This document shows positions 25,497 to 34,821 of a stretch of 64,000 bases of DNA, one piece after another. The notes beneath the pieces were generated by a model, which saw nothing but the letters and a program-made list of their open reading frames with translations, ran no database searches and was not told where the DNA came from. The position numbers were made by a program, and so were the translations under genes. The stretch covers positions 1 to 64,000 of the forward strand of contig NZ_JACTAC010000008.1 in the NCBI RefSeq assembly GCF_014486675.1. Reading direction: 5' to 3'. Origin of the DNA: Flavobacterium macrobrachii (GTDB lineage Bacteria > Bacteroidota > Bacteroidia > Flavobacteriales > Flavobacteriaceae). Position 1 is the stretch's first letter. Every line of letters starts with the position of its first letter.

Positions 25497-28400
25497 ATGA
25501 AAAAGAAGCTTAGATTTATATTTTTATTTTTATTAATTTTTAACAATTGTTTATCACAATTCAGTAAAACTCATTATATTCCACCACTTTGTGGCTCATC
25601 GAGTGTTATTCCTGGACAACAATTTATTTATATATCAACTCCAAATACTCTTCCAGTAAATTTTAAAATTATTGAAATTGGAGGAAATGTAATAGAAGGT
25701 ACTGTTTCAAAGTCTAATCCATACATATATAATGTAGGTTTTGGGCAAGACTCTCAATTACATGTTGATGCAAGTATCAGCTCAAACATTTTTAATAACA
25801 AAGGTTTTATAATTGAAGCAGAAGATTTAATGTATGTTTCTGCAAGAGTAATTGATACAAGTAGTAATCAAGCTGGACAATTAGTTTCAAAAGGTAAAGC
25901 TTCGCTTGGTAACCGTTTCAGAATTGGTGCATTAACAAACTTAGATGTATCTGTTTACACCAATATACATACTACTTTTATATCAGTTTTGGCTACTGAA
26001 AATAATACCACTATTAACTTTAGCAATTTTAAACAAGGTGTAACTTTAGTAAATGGAAGTACTGGAGATAATCCGTTTAGCATATCATTGAATAGTGGTG
26101 AAAGTTATGTATTGGCCGTTCAAGGTCCAAATAATGCAAATAGAGATGGATTAATTGGAGCACTAGTAACATCAGACAAACCTATTGCAGTAAATTGTGG
26201 TTCATTTGGTGGAAGTAATGCAACTGGAAACTTAGACTTAGGTTTTGATCAAATCGTTCCGGCTGAGAGAATCAATACAAACGAGTATATATTTATTAAG
26301 AGTACAGGTATTGACACTGTTGAAAAAGTTTTACTAGTAGCTGATGAAGATGGAACAGAAATAACACTTCGAGACGATTTAACACCGTCTTTTACACTAA
26401 ATGCTGGAGAATATCTTGCATTAAATGGTGATACTTTCGACGCGCTAGGTAATTTATACATCCGTTCAAATAAAAGAGTTTTTGCCTATCAAAGTGTTGG
26501 TGATAACGGTGCGCAGGATCAACGAAATCAAGAACTTTTCTTTGTGCCACCACTAAGCTGTCAAACTCCAAGAATTATTGATAACATTCCTCAAATTGAT
26601 TTTATTGGCAACAGACAATTTAATGGAAGAGTAACAATTGTAACTCAAACTGGTTCAACCTTAAATTTCACAATTAACGGAGACAATTTTACTACAGCAA
26701 CTTTTCCTTTTCCTTTATCTGGTCCAAATCCTGTAACTGGAAATCCAAATTACGAAACCTATGTAATTACAGGTTTAACTGGAAATGTTTCAGTATTTTC
26801 TACAGGTGAAATTTATCTTGCCGCTTATGGTTCAGAACAAGCGGCAACTTTTGGCGGATTTTATTCAGGATTTACATTTGAACCCGAAATATCTTTTGCT
26901 AAACTTGATGTAGCACAAGATTCCTGTATCCCAAATACCCGATTATCTGTAAATACCTTGAGTCCATTTGACACGTTTCAATGGTTTTTTAATGACGCTT
27001 TGATTCCTTCAGCGACTGATAATTTTTTTATACCAACTCAACCTGGCTATTATAAAGTTTCCGCAACTATTTCGGGTTGTGGCTTACCTATTGAATCTAA
27101 TAATATTCCTGTAAGTTCTTGCTCGCTTGATACTGATGGAGATGGAATTAATAACAATTTGGACACCGATAATGATAATGATGGATTGATCAATTGTCAA
27201 GAGTCTTATGGCGATGTAAATTTTAATTTTACAAATTCGCCTGTTGGAACAATACAAATTGGCAATTACAGCAATACTTATCTTGAAACTGTTACTACAG
27301 CAGGAAGCGTTACGCCATCAGCAACACCTTTTATTACTGAAACAAATGGAAATTTTGTTTCTGAAGCTGCAACTGGAAAAGGAAATTCGGTAACTTACAC
27401 TGCTAATTTCAACAACCCAATTAATCTTGCTATTGAATATGCATCTGTTATAACTAATCCAAACAATATATTAAGTCAAGATACCGAGATAAAAGTTTCA
27501 TGTCCTGTTGATAAAACTATTACTATTTTAAATCCTGATAATCAACTATTGATTGACACAAATTATGATGGTGTTTTTGAAAGCGGTGTTACACAATTTT
27601 CCTCTTTTGAAATTCGTTTTCGTTTAAATTCTGGTCTAACATTAACTCCAGAAAACAGTACTTTTTCAATAAAAGCAAATTCGATAAGCAGCATATCCAT
27701 TACCAATACGAATCTAACCGATTCAAATACTAGTCGTGTTACGCTAAAACTCGTAGCAACTTGTGTTCCAAAAGATAGTGATGTCGATGGAATTCCGGAC
27801 CAAAACGACTATGACAGCGACAACGATTCGATTGCTGATTATTATGAAAGTCAAGGAGCAAATTTTGTTGCAAGAAGCAATGTCGATGCCAATCTTGATG
27901 GAATTGACGATGCATTTGGAACAGGAATTACTGCTGCTGATACTGACAGCGATGGTGTTCCAGATTATTTAGATGCTGATTCTGATAACGATGGAATTTT
28001 TGACATCATAGAATCCGGAAGTCCAGGAAATCAAAACAATACCAACGGAATTATGGTTGGCAATTTTGGAACAAATGGATTACAAAATAGTCTAGAAACT
28101 TTTCCAAATAGCGGAATTCTAAACTATACCATTGCCGATAGCGATAATGATGGAATTTGGAATTTTATTGAACTAGATAGCGATGATGATGGTTGTTTTG
28201 ATACCATAGAAGCAAGTTTTGAAGACAACAACAACGATGGAATTCTCGGTAGTGATATTCCAACAAATATTGTTGATGGACTTGTTATTTCTGCCAGCGG
28301 TTATGGAATTCCTAATCAAAATTACACAATTGGCGCGCCAATTTCCATTACAACTCATCCAGCCGATGCTACTATTTGCGAACTTCAAAATGCAATATTT

Positions 28401-30575
28401 ACTATTAATTCTCCTGCAGTTGATAGCTATCAATGGCAACTTTCTACTGATGATGAAACAACTTGGAACAACTTAACTAATAACGCAACCTATTCTGGCA
28501 CAACAACTGTTAGCTTAACGGTTTCTAATGTTTCGCCAACAATGGTTGGCTATAAATACCGTGTTTTCTTAAATAGAATTGGAAATTCCTGCGGATTATA
28601 TTCCAATACTGCTAGATTGACAACATATGCTTTACCAGTTGTAACAACGCCAATTACATTAAGACAATGTGATGTTGATACCGATGGAATCTCTGATTTT
28701 AATTTGACACAAATTAATGGCTTAATTTCAACAAATGCTGCAAACGAAACTTTTACTTATTTCACTTCACAAATTGCAGCTGAACAAGAAATTGCAAATC
28801 AAGAAATTACCAATCCAATTGCTTATAATACCGGAACTTCAACAGTTTTTGCTCGTGTAGAAAATTCAAACGGTTGTTATAGTGTTACACAAATTAATTT
28901 GGTGGTTTCCGTTAGCCAAATTCCACCGAGTTTTGCAATTTTAAATATTGACATACACAAATGTGATGATTATCTTGATGCAACCAATGATGATCGGGAT
29001 GGAATAACTTCGTTCAATTTTACAACTATCAAAAACGATCTACAAGCCATTCTTCCGGCAACAGTTTCTATCAGTTTCTACAGAAATGAAGCCGATTTTC
29101 TAGCTGAAACTGATGCTGATGGAAATTCATTAGCCATAACAGATATTGCAAATTACAGAAATATTGGTTATCCAAATTCGCAGACGATTTGGATTCGAGT
29201 TGATAGTACCATCGATAATTCTTGTTTTGGATTTAAAACATTTGAAATCATTGTAGAAGCATTGCCTATTGCAAATAATGTAAATGCAACCAACCAAATT
29301 CGCCATTGTGATGATGACCATGATGGAATTTATGCATTTGACACAACTGGAATTGAAGCTACCGTTTTAAACGGGCAAACCAATGTAAATATGCTTTATA
29401 CCAGAGCAAATGGAACGCAAACCACTACATTACCAAATCCTTTATTGATAAACCAAAGCGAAACAATAACTGTAAGAGTAATTAATAATGTTACTCCGAT
29501 TCAAACTGAAAAATGTTTTGACGAAATCCAATTGGAATTTATTGTTGACGATTTGCCAGAAGCTTTTGCCGTTCCAGTTACAGCAATAACCTATTGTGAC
29601 GACGAAGCTGATCCATTATATCAAGACGGAATTGTAGATTTTGACACTACCGATTTTCAAACTACCATTTTGGGTGGACAATCCAATATGAATGTTTATT
29701 ATTTTGATGAAAATAATAATCCATTGCCAAGTCCATTACCAAATCCTTTTAGAAGCGGAACGCAAAATATTCGTGTAGTTGTTGAAAATAAAATAAACAC
29801 TGGTTGTAAAGCTGAAGTTGTGCTTCCATTTATAGTAAATCCAACACCAAAAATAGATTTAAACGAGCGTGTTTTAATTTGTCTTCCTGATACACAAACT
29901 ACTATTGACGCACATGTTTTAGACGGAACGCCGATTTCTAGTTATACCTATCAATGGTTTTTAAACGGAAATTTATTAGTTGGAGAAACAAGTTATGACA
30001 TAACTGTAGTAACACCAGGAATTTACAACGTAACCGTTACAAACAGTACTAATTGTGTCATGTCACGAAAAATTGAGGTAGTCATTTCTGAAGCTCCAAC
30101 ATTTGATAGTCTTATTATACAAGATTTAACCGATATCAATACGATTTTGGTAAATGTAACAGGTACTGGAGATTATGAATTTGCGCTTGACGACATTGCT
30201 GGTCCATATCAAAGTTCAAACCTTTTCTACCAAGTACCGTTTGGCTTACATCAAGTTTATATTAGAGATATTGAAGGTTGTGCTACTATTGGACCTTTTC
30301 AAGCTGCAGTACTCGGAATTCCTCAATATTTCACTCCAAACGGAGATGGTTTTCATGATACTTGGAATGTAAAAGGAGTTACTAATACATACAACTCGCT
30401 TTCAATTATTTACATTTTTGATAGATTTGGAAAACTTTTAAAACAAATTAGTCCAGTTAGCGAAGGTTGGGACGGTTCATATAATGGTCGTGTAATGCCA
30501 TCTGATGATTATTGGTATTCAATACAATTCGAAGATGGTCGAAGTGCAAAAGGGCATTTTTCATTGAAACGATAA
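25497..30575 (+). CDS. Giant T9SS type B protein: IgGFc-binding-like, TSP3 and Ig-like repeats
   Basis: A 1692-residue surface or secreted protein. Regions in order: signal peptide (1-20); an IgGFc-binding-protein-like N-terminal domain (about 20-465, with YVSARVIDTSSNQAGQLVSKG cut); an Ig-like segment (about 477-545); calcium-binding TSP3-type Asp repeats (DTDGDGINNNLDTDNDNDG near 543). A beta-sandwich follows, then a second TSP3 cluster (about 760-920) and an Ig-like segment (about 945-1040). Four copies of a roughly 100-residue Cys-Asp...Asp-Gly module start near 1054, 1153, 1268 and 1363. The end is an Ig-like and SprB-like stretch and the type B sorting domain (about 1600-1692, FTPNGDGFHDTWNV to GHFSLKR). 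Likely an adhesin displayed by the type IX system. It is followed after 23 bases by another type B gene. Confidence 0.9.
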   Translation: MKKKLRFIFLFLLIFNNCLSQFSKTHYIPPLCGSSSVIPGQQFIYISTPNTLPVNFKIIEIGGNVIEGTVSKSNPYIYNVGFGQDSQLHVDASISSNIFNNKGFIIEAEDLMYVSARVIDTSSNQAGQLVSKGKASLGNRFRIGALTNLDVSVYTNIHTTFISVLATENNTTINFSNFKQGVTLVNGSTGDNPFSISLNSGESYVLAVQGPNNANRDGLIGALVTSDKPIAVNCGSFGGSNATGNLDLGFDQIVPAERINTNEYIFIKSTGIDTVEKVLLVADEDGTEITLRDDLTPSFTLNAGEYLALNGDTFDALGNLYIRSNKRVFAYQSVGDNGAQDQRNQELFFVPPLSCQTPRIIDNIPQIDFIGNRQFNGRVTIVTQTGSTLNFTINGDNFTTATFPFPLSGPNPVTGNPNYETYVITGLTGNVSVFSTGEIYLAAYGSEQAATFGGFYSGFTFEPEISFAKLDVAQDSCIPNTRLSVNTLSPFDTFQWFFNDALIPSATDNFFIPTQPGYYKVSATISGCGLPIESNNIPVSSCSLDTDGDGINNNLDTDNDNDGLINCQESYGDVNFNFTNSPVGTIQIGNYSNTYLETVTTAGSVTPSATPFITETNGNFVSEAATGKGNSVTYTANFNNPINLAIEYASVITNPNNILSQDTEIKVSCPVDKTITILNPDNQLLIDTNYDGVFESGVTQFSSFEIRFRLNSGLTLTPENSTFSIKANSISSISITNTNLTDSNTSRVTLKLVATCVPKDSDVDGIPDQNDYDSDNDSIADYYESQGANFVARSNVDANLDGIDDAFGTGITAADTDSDGVPDYLDADSDNDGIFDIIESGSPGNQNNTNGIMVGNFGTNGLQNSLETFPNSGILNYTIADSDNDGIWNFIELDSDDDGCFDTIEASFEDNNNDGILGSDIPTNIVDGLVISASGYGIPNQNYTIGAPISITTHPADATICELQNAIFTINSPAVDSYQWQLSTDDETTWNNLTNNATYSGTTTVSLTVSNVSPTMVGYKYRVFLNRIGNSCGLYSNTARLTTYALPVVTTPITLRQCDVDTDGISDFNLTQINGLISTNAANETFTYFTSQIAAEQEIANQEITNPIAYNTGTSTVFARVENSNGCYSVTQINLVVSVSQIPPSFAILNIDIHKCDDYLDATNDDRDGITSFNFTTIKNDLQAILPATVSISFYRNEADFLAETDADGNSLAITDIANYRNIGYPNSQTIWIRVDSTIDNSCFGFKTFEIIVEALPIANNVNATNQIRHCDDDHDGIYAFDTTGIEATVLNGQTNVNMLYTRANGTQTTTLPNPLLINQSETITVRVINNVTPIQTEKCFDEIQLEFIVDDLPEAFAVPVTAITYCDDEADPLYQDGIVDFDTTDFQTTILGGQSNMNVYYFDENNNPLPSPLPNPFRSGTQNIRVVVENKINTGCKAEVVLPFIVNPTPKIDLNERVLICLPDTQTTIDAHVLDGTPISSYTYQWFLNGNLLVGETSYDITVVTPGIYNVTVTNSTNCVMSRKIEVVISEAPTFDSLIIQDLTDINTILVNVTGTGDYEFALDDIAGPYQSSNLFYQVPFGLHQVYIRDIEGCATIGPFQAAVLGIPQYFTPNGDGFHDTWNVKGVTNTYNSLSIIYIFDRFGKLLKQISPVSEGWDGSYNGRVMPSDDYWYSIQFEDGRSAKGHFSLKR

Positions 30576-30598
30576 TTTTTTTCATTACCAATTAAATT

Positions 30599-32611
30599 AT
30601 GTTATTTAAAAGATTTTATCTAATTATAGGATTAGTTTTTAGTTCGGCTTCTGCTCAATATATTACTACCGATGAAACGCGAACAGCGGTCGAATTGATA
30701 GAAGATGTGTTGATAAATTCAGGTTGTGCTAACATTTCAAATGTATCCGCTTCGGGAGGATTTTTTGCTTCAGGAGAAAAAAGTTGGGGTTATTTTAATG
30801 CCACTGGAACCAGTTTCCCTTTTGAAGAAGGCATTGTTTTAAGTACTGGAAAAATTGTAAACACACAAGGTCCAAATAGCTTTATTTCAGATGATGGTGG
30901 CGGAATGGGTTGGACAGGCGATAACGACTTAAATCAAGCATTGGGTTTAAACAATACTTTTAATGCAACTGTCTTAGAATTTGATTTTATTCCACTTGGT
31001 AACCAAATTAGCTTTGATTATATCTTTTCTTCCGAACAATACTTAACTAATCCAAATCCAAATCAATGTAGTTTTACCGATGGTTTTGTTTTTTTATTAA
31101 AAGAAGTTCCTAGTCAATCGAATTATGAAAATTTAGCCGTAATTCCAAACACAACTATTCCTGTAAAAGTGAATACCGTTCGTGGAACAGGAACAATTTG
31201 TCCTGCTGCTAATGCAACTTATTTTGATGCTTTCAATGGCACAGAACATCCAACTAATTTCAACGGACAAACTAAAGTCTTAACTGCAAAAGCAGATATT
31301 ATTCCGGGACAAAAGTATCACATAAAATTAGTCATTGCCGATGAAGGAAATTATCGATACGATTCGGCTATTTTCTTGAAAGGAAGCAGTTTTTCTACTG
31401 GAGTAAATTTAGGTGATGACAAAACTTTTGTCAATCAAAATCCGGTTTGCCCTAGTGAAAGCATTACGCTAAACGCTACTACAACAGGAGTTCTAAACTA
31501 TCAATGGTTTTTTAACGATAATCCAATTCCGGGTGAAACGGATAGCACTTTGACCTTAAATCCGCCATATAACGTTAACCAAAACGGAACGTATTCTGTT
31601 GAATTGACTTTTTCACCTACTTGTATATCAACTTCTGAAATTGATTTGGATTTTGCAACAGCACTTACAGTTGACCAAACTTCATATACTTTTTGTGATA
31701 CCGATGCTGCTCAAGATGGAATTACAACTGTTACTCTTAGCGATATTATTCCAACGTTGTTCTTGAATTTACCTTCTAATCTTCAAATGAATTTTTACAG
31801 TAGTCCAACAAGTACAGTTCCTTTATCAAATTCGTTTTTGCTTACAACTCCTTTTCAGCAAACAATTTATGCTAAAATAAGTAATAGTTCTTGTTACAAT
31901 CCTATTGCTGTAACGTTGAACATCAACACTTTTAACGCAATTATTAATGACGAAACGGCTACTATTTGCAACAATATTTCAACTACTTTAACGGCTGATA
32001 GCGGTTTTCAATCGTATACTTGGAATACTGGCGAGACAACTCCATCAATTAATGTTACTACTGCTGGAACTTATACCGTTTTGATTGAAAATACAAATGG
32101 TTGTACAAAAACGAAAACATTTACCGTTACCAATTCTGAAATTGCTACTATAGAAAACATTGTAATTACTGGTTTTGACGAAAATACTTCGGCTGAAATT
32201 TTAGTTTCTGGCAACGGAATTTATGAATTTTCTATTGATGGTGTAAATTATCAGAATAGTCAAATTTTTACTAATTTGACAGGTTTGGTCTATACGGCTT
32301 TTGTAAAAAATGGTTGTGGTATTGTGCCAAAAGATTTTTATTTAGTTCAAATCCCGAAGTTTTTTACACCCAATGGAGATAACATAAACGATATTTGGTA
32401 CATCAAAGGTATTCGTCCAATGACGCCAAATGCTCGTTCGATTGTTTCAATTTTTGATCGATATGGCAAATTGTTAACTCTGTTTCCTGCTTTTGGAAAT
32501 GGTTGGGATGGAACTTATAATGGACAGCAAATGTTTGCTGATGATTATTGGTATGTTATTGAATTAGGCGATGGACGAACGGCAAAAGGTCATTTTTCGT
32601 TGTTGAGATAA
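30599..32611 (+). CDS. T9SS type B protein with choice-of-anchor L domain
   Basis: A 670-residue secreted protein. A signal peptide (1-19) is followed by a choice-of-anchor L domain (about 30-270, with TAVELIEDVLINSGC, GIVLSTGKI and ILFSSEQY-like IFSSEQYLTNP). Next come an Ig-like segment (about 280-355), one Cys-Asp...Asp-Gly module (about 359-445), an Ig-like segment with SYTWNTGETTPSINV, and an SprB-like segment (GIYEFSIDGVNYQNSQIF). The type B sorting domain (about 575-670) runs from FFTPNGDNINDIWYI to GHFSLLR. It lies 23 bases after the giant type B gene, so the two are probably one operon of surface proteins. Confidence 0.9.
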   Translation: MLFKRFYLIIGLVFSSASAQYITTDETRTAVELIEDVLINSGCANISNVSASGGFFASGEKSWGYFNATGTSFPFEEGIVLSTGKIVNTQGPNSFISDDGGGMGWTGDNDLNQALGLNNTFNATVLEFDFIPLGNQISFDYIFSSEQYLTNPNPNQCSFTDGFVFLLKEVPSQSNYENLAVIPNTTIPVKVNTVRGTGTICPAANATYFDAFNGTEHPTNFNGQTKVLTAKADIIPGQKYHIKLVIADEGNYRYDSAIFLKGSSFSTGVNLGDDKTFVNQNPVCPSESITLNATTTGVLNYQWFFNDNPIPGETDSTLTLNPPYNVNQNGTYSVELTFSPTCISTSEIDLDFATALTVDQTSYTFCDTDAAQDGITTVTLSDIIPTLFLNLPSNLQMNFYSSPTSTVPLSNSFLLTTPFQQTIYAKISNSSCYNPIAVTLNINTFNAIINDETATICNNISTTLTADSGFQSYTWNTGETTPSINVTTAGTYTVLIENTNGCTKTKTFTVTNSEIATIENIVITGFDENTSAEILVSGNGIYEFSIDGVNYQNSQIFTNLTGLVYTAFVKNGCGIVPKDFYLVQIPKFFTPNGDNINDIWYIKGIRPMTPNARSIVSIFDRYGKLLTLFPAFGNGWDGTYNGQQMFADDYWYVIELGDGRTAKGHFSLLR

Positions 32612-32659
32612 TTAATTTACCACAGATTTAACGGATTTTTGCTGAAGTAAAAATAATGG

Positions 32660-32770
32660 TTTGCTGCTTTTTATCCCGAAGCTTCGGGACTGATTGAAGT
32701 GGAAATCCTTTTATGAATTGCCATGGGTTTAAACCCGGCAATTCAAAAGATTGAAACGGAAAGCAGGAAA
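32660..32770 (+). ncRNA. Structured RNA-like element (three-arm fold), possibly Flavo-1-like
   Basis: This 110-base stretch in the gap between two convergent genes folds as a closed multi-branch structure. The outer stem is CTGCTTT (32664-32670) with AAAGCAG (32760-32766). Hairpin 1 is the palindrome TCCCGAAGCTTCGGGA (32674-32689). A second arm is GAATTGCC (32715-32722) with GGCAATTC (32737-32744), capped by GGGTTTAAACCC. Conserved-looking single-stranded boxes GAAGTGGAAATCCTTTT and AAAAGATTGAAACGGA flank the second arm. The pattern resembles an intergenic element that I recall as common in Flavobacteria and that may be the Flavo-1 RNA motif. The family name is from memory and uncertain. Strand is uncertain because the fold is nearly symmetric. 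Confidence 0.5.
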
Positions 32771-32803
32771 ATGGTTTTTAAAAATTCTCGAATGATACGC
32801 TCC

Positions 32804-32841
32804 AAAAAAAATCCCAAACTCTTTATTGAAATTTGGGATTT
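32804..32841 (-). terminator. Intrinsic terminator of typA
   Basis: Stem 32809-32818 with 32832-32841 (AAATCCCAAA/TTTGGGATTT), 13-base loop, with a T-run on the minus strand (A-run 32804-32810), just after the typA stop codon. Confidence 0.75.
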
Positions 32842-32862
32842 AGATTTTTGGAATGTTATTCC

Positions 32863-34659
32863 TTATATCTTGAAACGTTTTCTATCGTTTTCGTTCAAAT
32901 AGATTTTACGTAAACGTAGTGATTTTGGTGTTACTTCTACATATTCGTCTTTTTGAATGTATTCTAAAGCTTCTTCTAATGAGAATTTGATTGCTGGAAC
33001 AATTTTGTTTTTATCGTCGGCACCAGCTGAACGGAAGTTGGTTAACTGCTTGGTTTTGGTGATGTTAATAGTCATATCATCGCCACGAGAATTTTCTCCA
33101 ACTACTTGTCCTTCGTAGATGTCTTCGTTTGGATCAACAAAGAATTTACCTCTATCTTGTAGTTTATTGATTGAGTAAGGAATGGCTTTTCCGTTTTCCA
33201 TAGAGATTAACGAACCGTTGATACGACCAGCGATTTCTCCTTTGAATGGTTCGTATCCAATAAAACGATGCGCCATGATTGCTTCTCCAGCGGTTGCTGT
33301 TAACAATTGATTTCTCAATCCGATGATTCCACGTGATGGAATGTTGAATTTGATAATCATTCGCTCGCCTTTTCCTTCCATAGAAAGCATTTCTCCTTTT
33401 CGAACTGAAACGAATTCAACTGCTCTTCCTGAAACGTGTTCTGGTAAATCGATGGTTAATTCTTCGATTGGCTCACATTTTACACCATCAATTTCTTTGA
33501 TAATTACTTGTGGTTGACCAATTTGCAACTCATAACCTTCTCTTCTCATGGTTTCGATCAAAACTGATAAGTGAAGTACACCACGACCGAAAACCATAAA
33601 TTTGTCGGCTGAATCAGTATCGGCTACACGAAGTGCAAGGTTTTTTTCTAATTCTTTTGCTAAACGATCTTTGATGTGTCGTGATGTTACAAACTTTCCT
33701 TCTTTTCCGAAGAAAGGAGAATCGTTAATTGTAAATAACATACTCATGGTTGGTTCGTCGATTGCAATGGTTTGCAATGCTTCCGGATTTTCGAAATCTG
33801 CGATTGTATCTCCAATTTCAAAACCTTCTACTCCAACGATTGCACAAATATCTCCAGCGATTACACTTTCTACTTTTTTACGTCCAAGACCTTCAAAAGT
33901 GTGTAATTCTTTAATTCTTGATTTAATAACTTTTCCATCTCTTTTTACTAAAGAAATTGGCATTCCTTCTTTTAAAACACCTCTTTCAAGACGACCAATA
34001 GCGATACGACCTGTAAATGAAGAGAAATCTAACGATGTAATCAACATTTGTGGTGTTCCTTCTGATACTTTTGGAGCTGGAACGTGTTCTACAACCATAT
34101 CTAATAATGGTTCGATGTTTTCTGTTTGGTTTTCCCAATGGTCAGACATCCAGTTGTTTTTAGCAGAACCATAAACAGTTGGGAAATCCAACTGCCATTC
34201 TTCTGCTCCTAATTCAAACATTAGGTCGAAAACTTTTTCGTGAACTTCTTCTGGTGTACAGTTTTCTTTGTCAACCTTATTGATTACTACACACGGTTTT
34301 AATCCTAAGTCGATTGCTTTTTGCAACACGAAACGCGTTTGTGGCATTGGACCTTCAAATGCATCTACTAAAAGACAAACTCCGTCTGCCATGTTCAATA
34401 CACGTTCTACTTCACCACCAAAATCTGCGTGACCTGGAGTATCGATAATATTAATTTTTGTACCTTTATATACTACCGAAACATTCTTTGAAGTAATCGT
34501 AATTCCTCTTTCGCGTTCTAAATCGTTGTTGTCCAATATTAAATCGCCAGTATTCTCGTTTTCACGAAAAAGTTGACAGTGATACATAATTTTATCAACC
34601 AAAGTCGTTTTACCGTGGTCAACGTGAGCAATAATAGCAATGTTTCTAATAGATTCCAT
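32863..34659 (-). CDS. typA: Translational GTPase TypA/BipA
   Basis: A 598-residue ribosome-associated GTPase related to EF-G, involved in stress and ribosome assembly. G1 is [10 protein letters not shown] (about residues 10-19), the switch region ERERGITI, G3 [10 protein letters not shown] and G4 NKVD. Domains II, III and V follow, and the BipA-specific C-terminal domain shows GRVLSMEGK-like [12 protein letters not shown] and [16 protein letters not shown]. Length is typical (about 600). The start is the ATG at 34659. A -7 box lies 20 bases upstream, and the gene has its own terminator. Confidence 0.97.
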   Translation of the reverse strand: MESIRNIAIIAHVDHGKTTLVDKIMYHCQLFRENENTGDLILDNNDLERERGITITSKNVSVVYKGTKINIIDTPGHADFGGEVERVLNMADGVCLLVDAFEGPMPQTRFVLQKAIDLGLKPCVVINKVDKENCTPEEVHEKVFDLMFELGAEEWQLDFPTVYGSAKNNWMSDHWENQTENIEPLLDMVVEHVPAPKVSEGTPQMLITSLDFSSFTGRIAIGRLERGVLKEGMPISLVKRDGKVIKSRIKELHTFEGLGRKKVESVIAGDICAIVGVEGFEIGDTIADFENPEALQTIAIDEPTMSMLFTINDSPFFGKEGKFVTSRHIKDRLAKELEKNLALRVADTDSADKFMVFGRGVLHLSVLIETMRREGYELQIGQPQVIIKEIDGVKCEPIEELTIDLPEHVSGRAVEFVSVRKGEMLSMEGKGERMIIKFNIPSRGIIGLRNQLLTATAGEAIMAHRFIGYEPFKGEIAGRINGSLISMENGKAIPYSINKLQDRGKFFVDPNEDIYEGQVVGENSRGDDMTINITKTKQLTNFRSAGADDKNKIVPAIKFSLEEALEYIQKDEYVEVTPKSLRLRKIYLNENDRKRFKI

Positions 34660-34679
34660 CTGTGTTTTTTTTGAAGGTG

Positions 34680-34687
34680 CAAAGGTA
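34680..34687 (-). promoter_or_regulatory. Candidate -7 promoter box of typA
   Basis: Minus-strand TACCTTTG, an exact TAnnTTTG match 20 bases before the ATG. No TTG at the proper -33 distance. Confidence 0.4.
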
Positions 34688-34821
34688 CACTTTTATTTTC
34701 ATATAAAAAACGCACGTTAAGTAGTTTAAAAATAAAATAATAGAAACTATTTAATGTTATTTCATCGATTAGTTGGTTGTAAATTTTTATATTTATTTTA
34801 ATTTTATATATATTTGGAGTA

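Noticed and set aside
33602..34174. Open frame of 190 codons on the plus strand
   Set aside because: It lies entirely antisense to typA, has no family features and no promoter; it is a shadow of the conserved GTPase gene.
34809..34816. TATATTTG upstream of the PAS kinase as its promoter
   Set aside because: It ends only five bases before the ATG and has no -33 at usable spacing, so transcription would start at or after the start codon.
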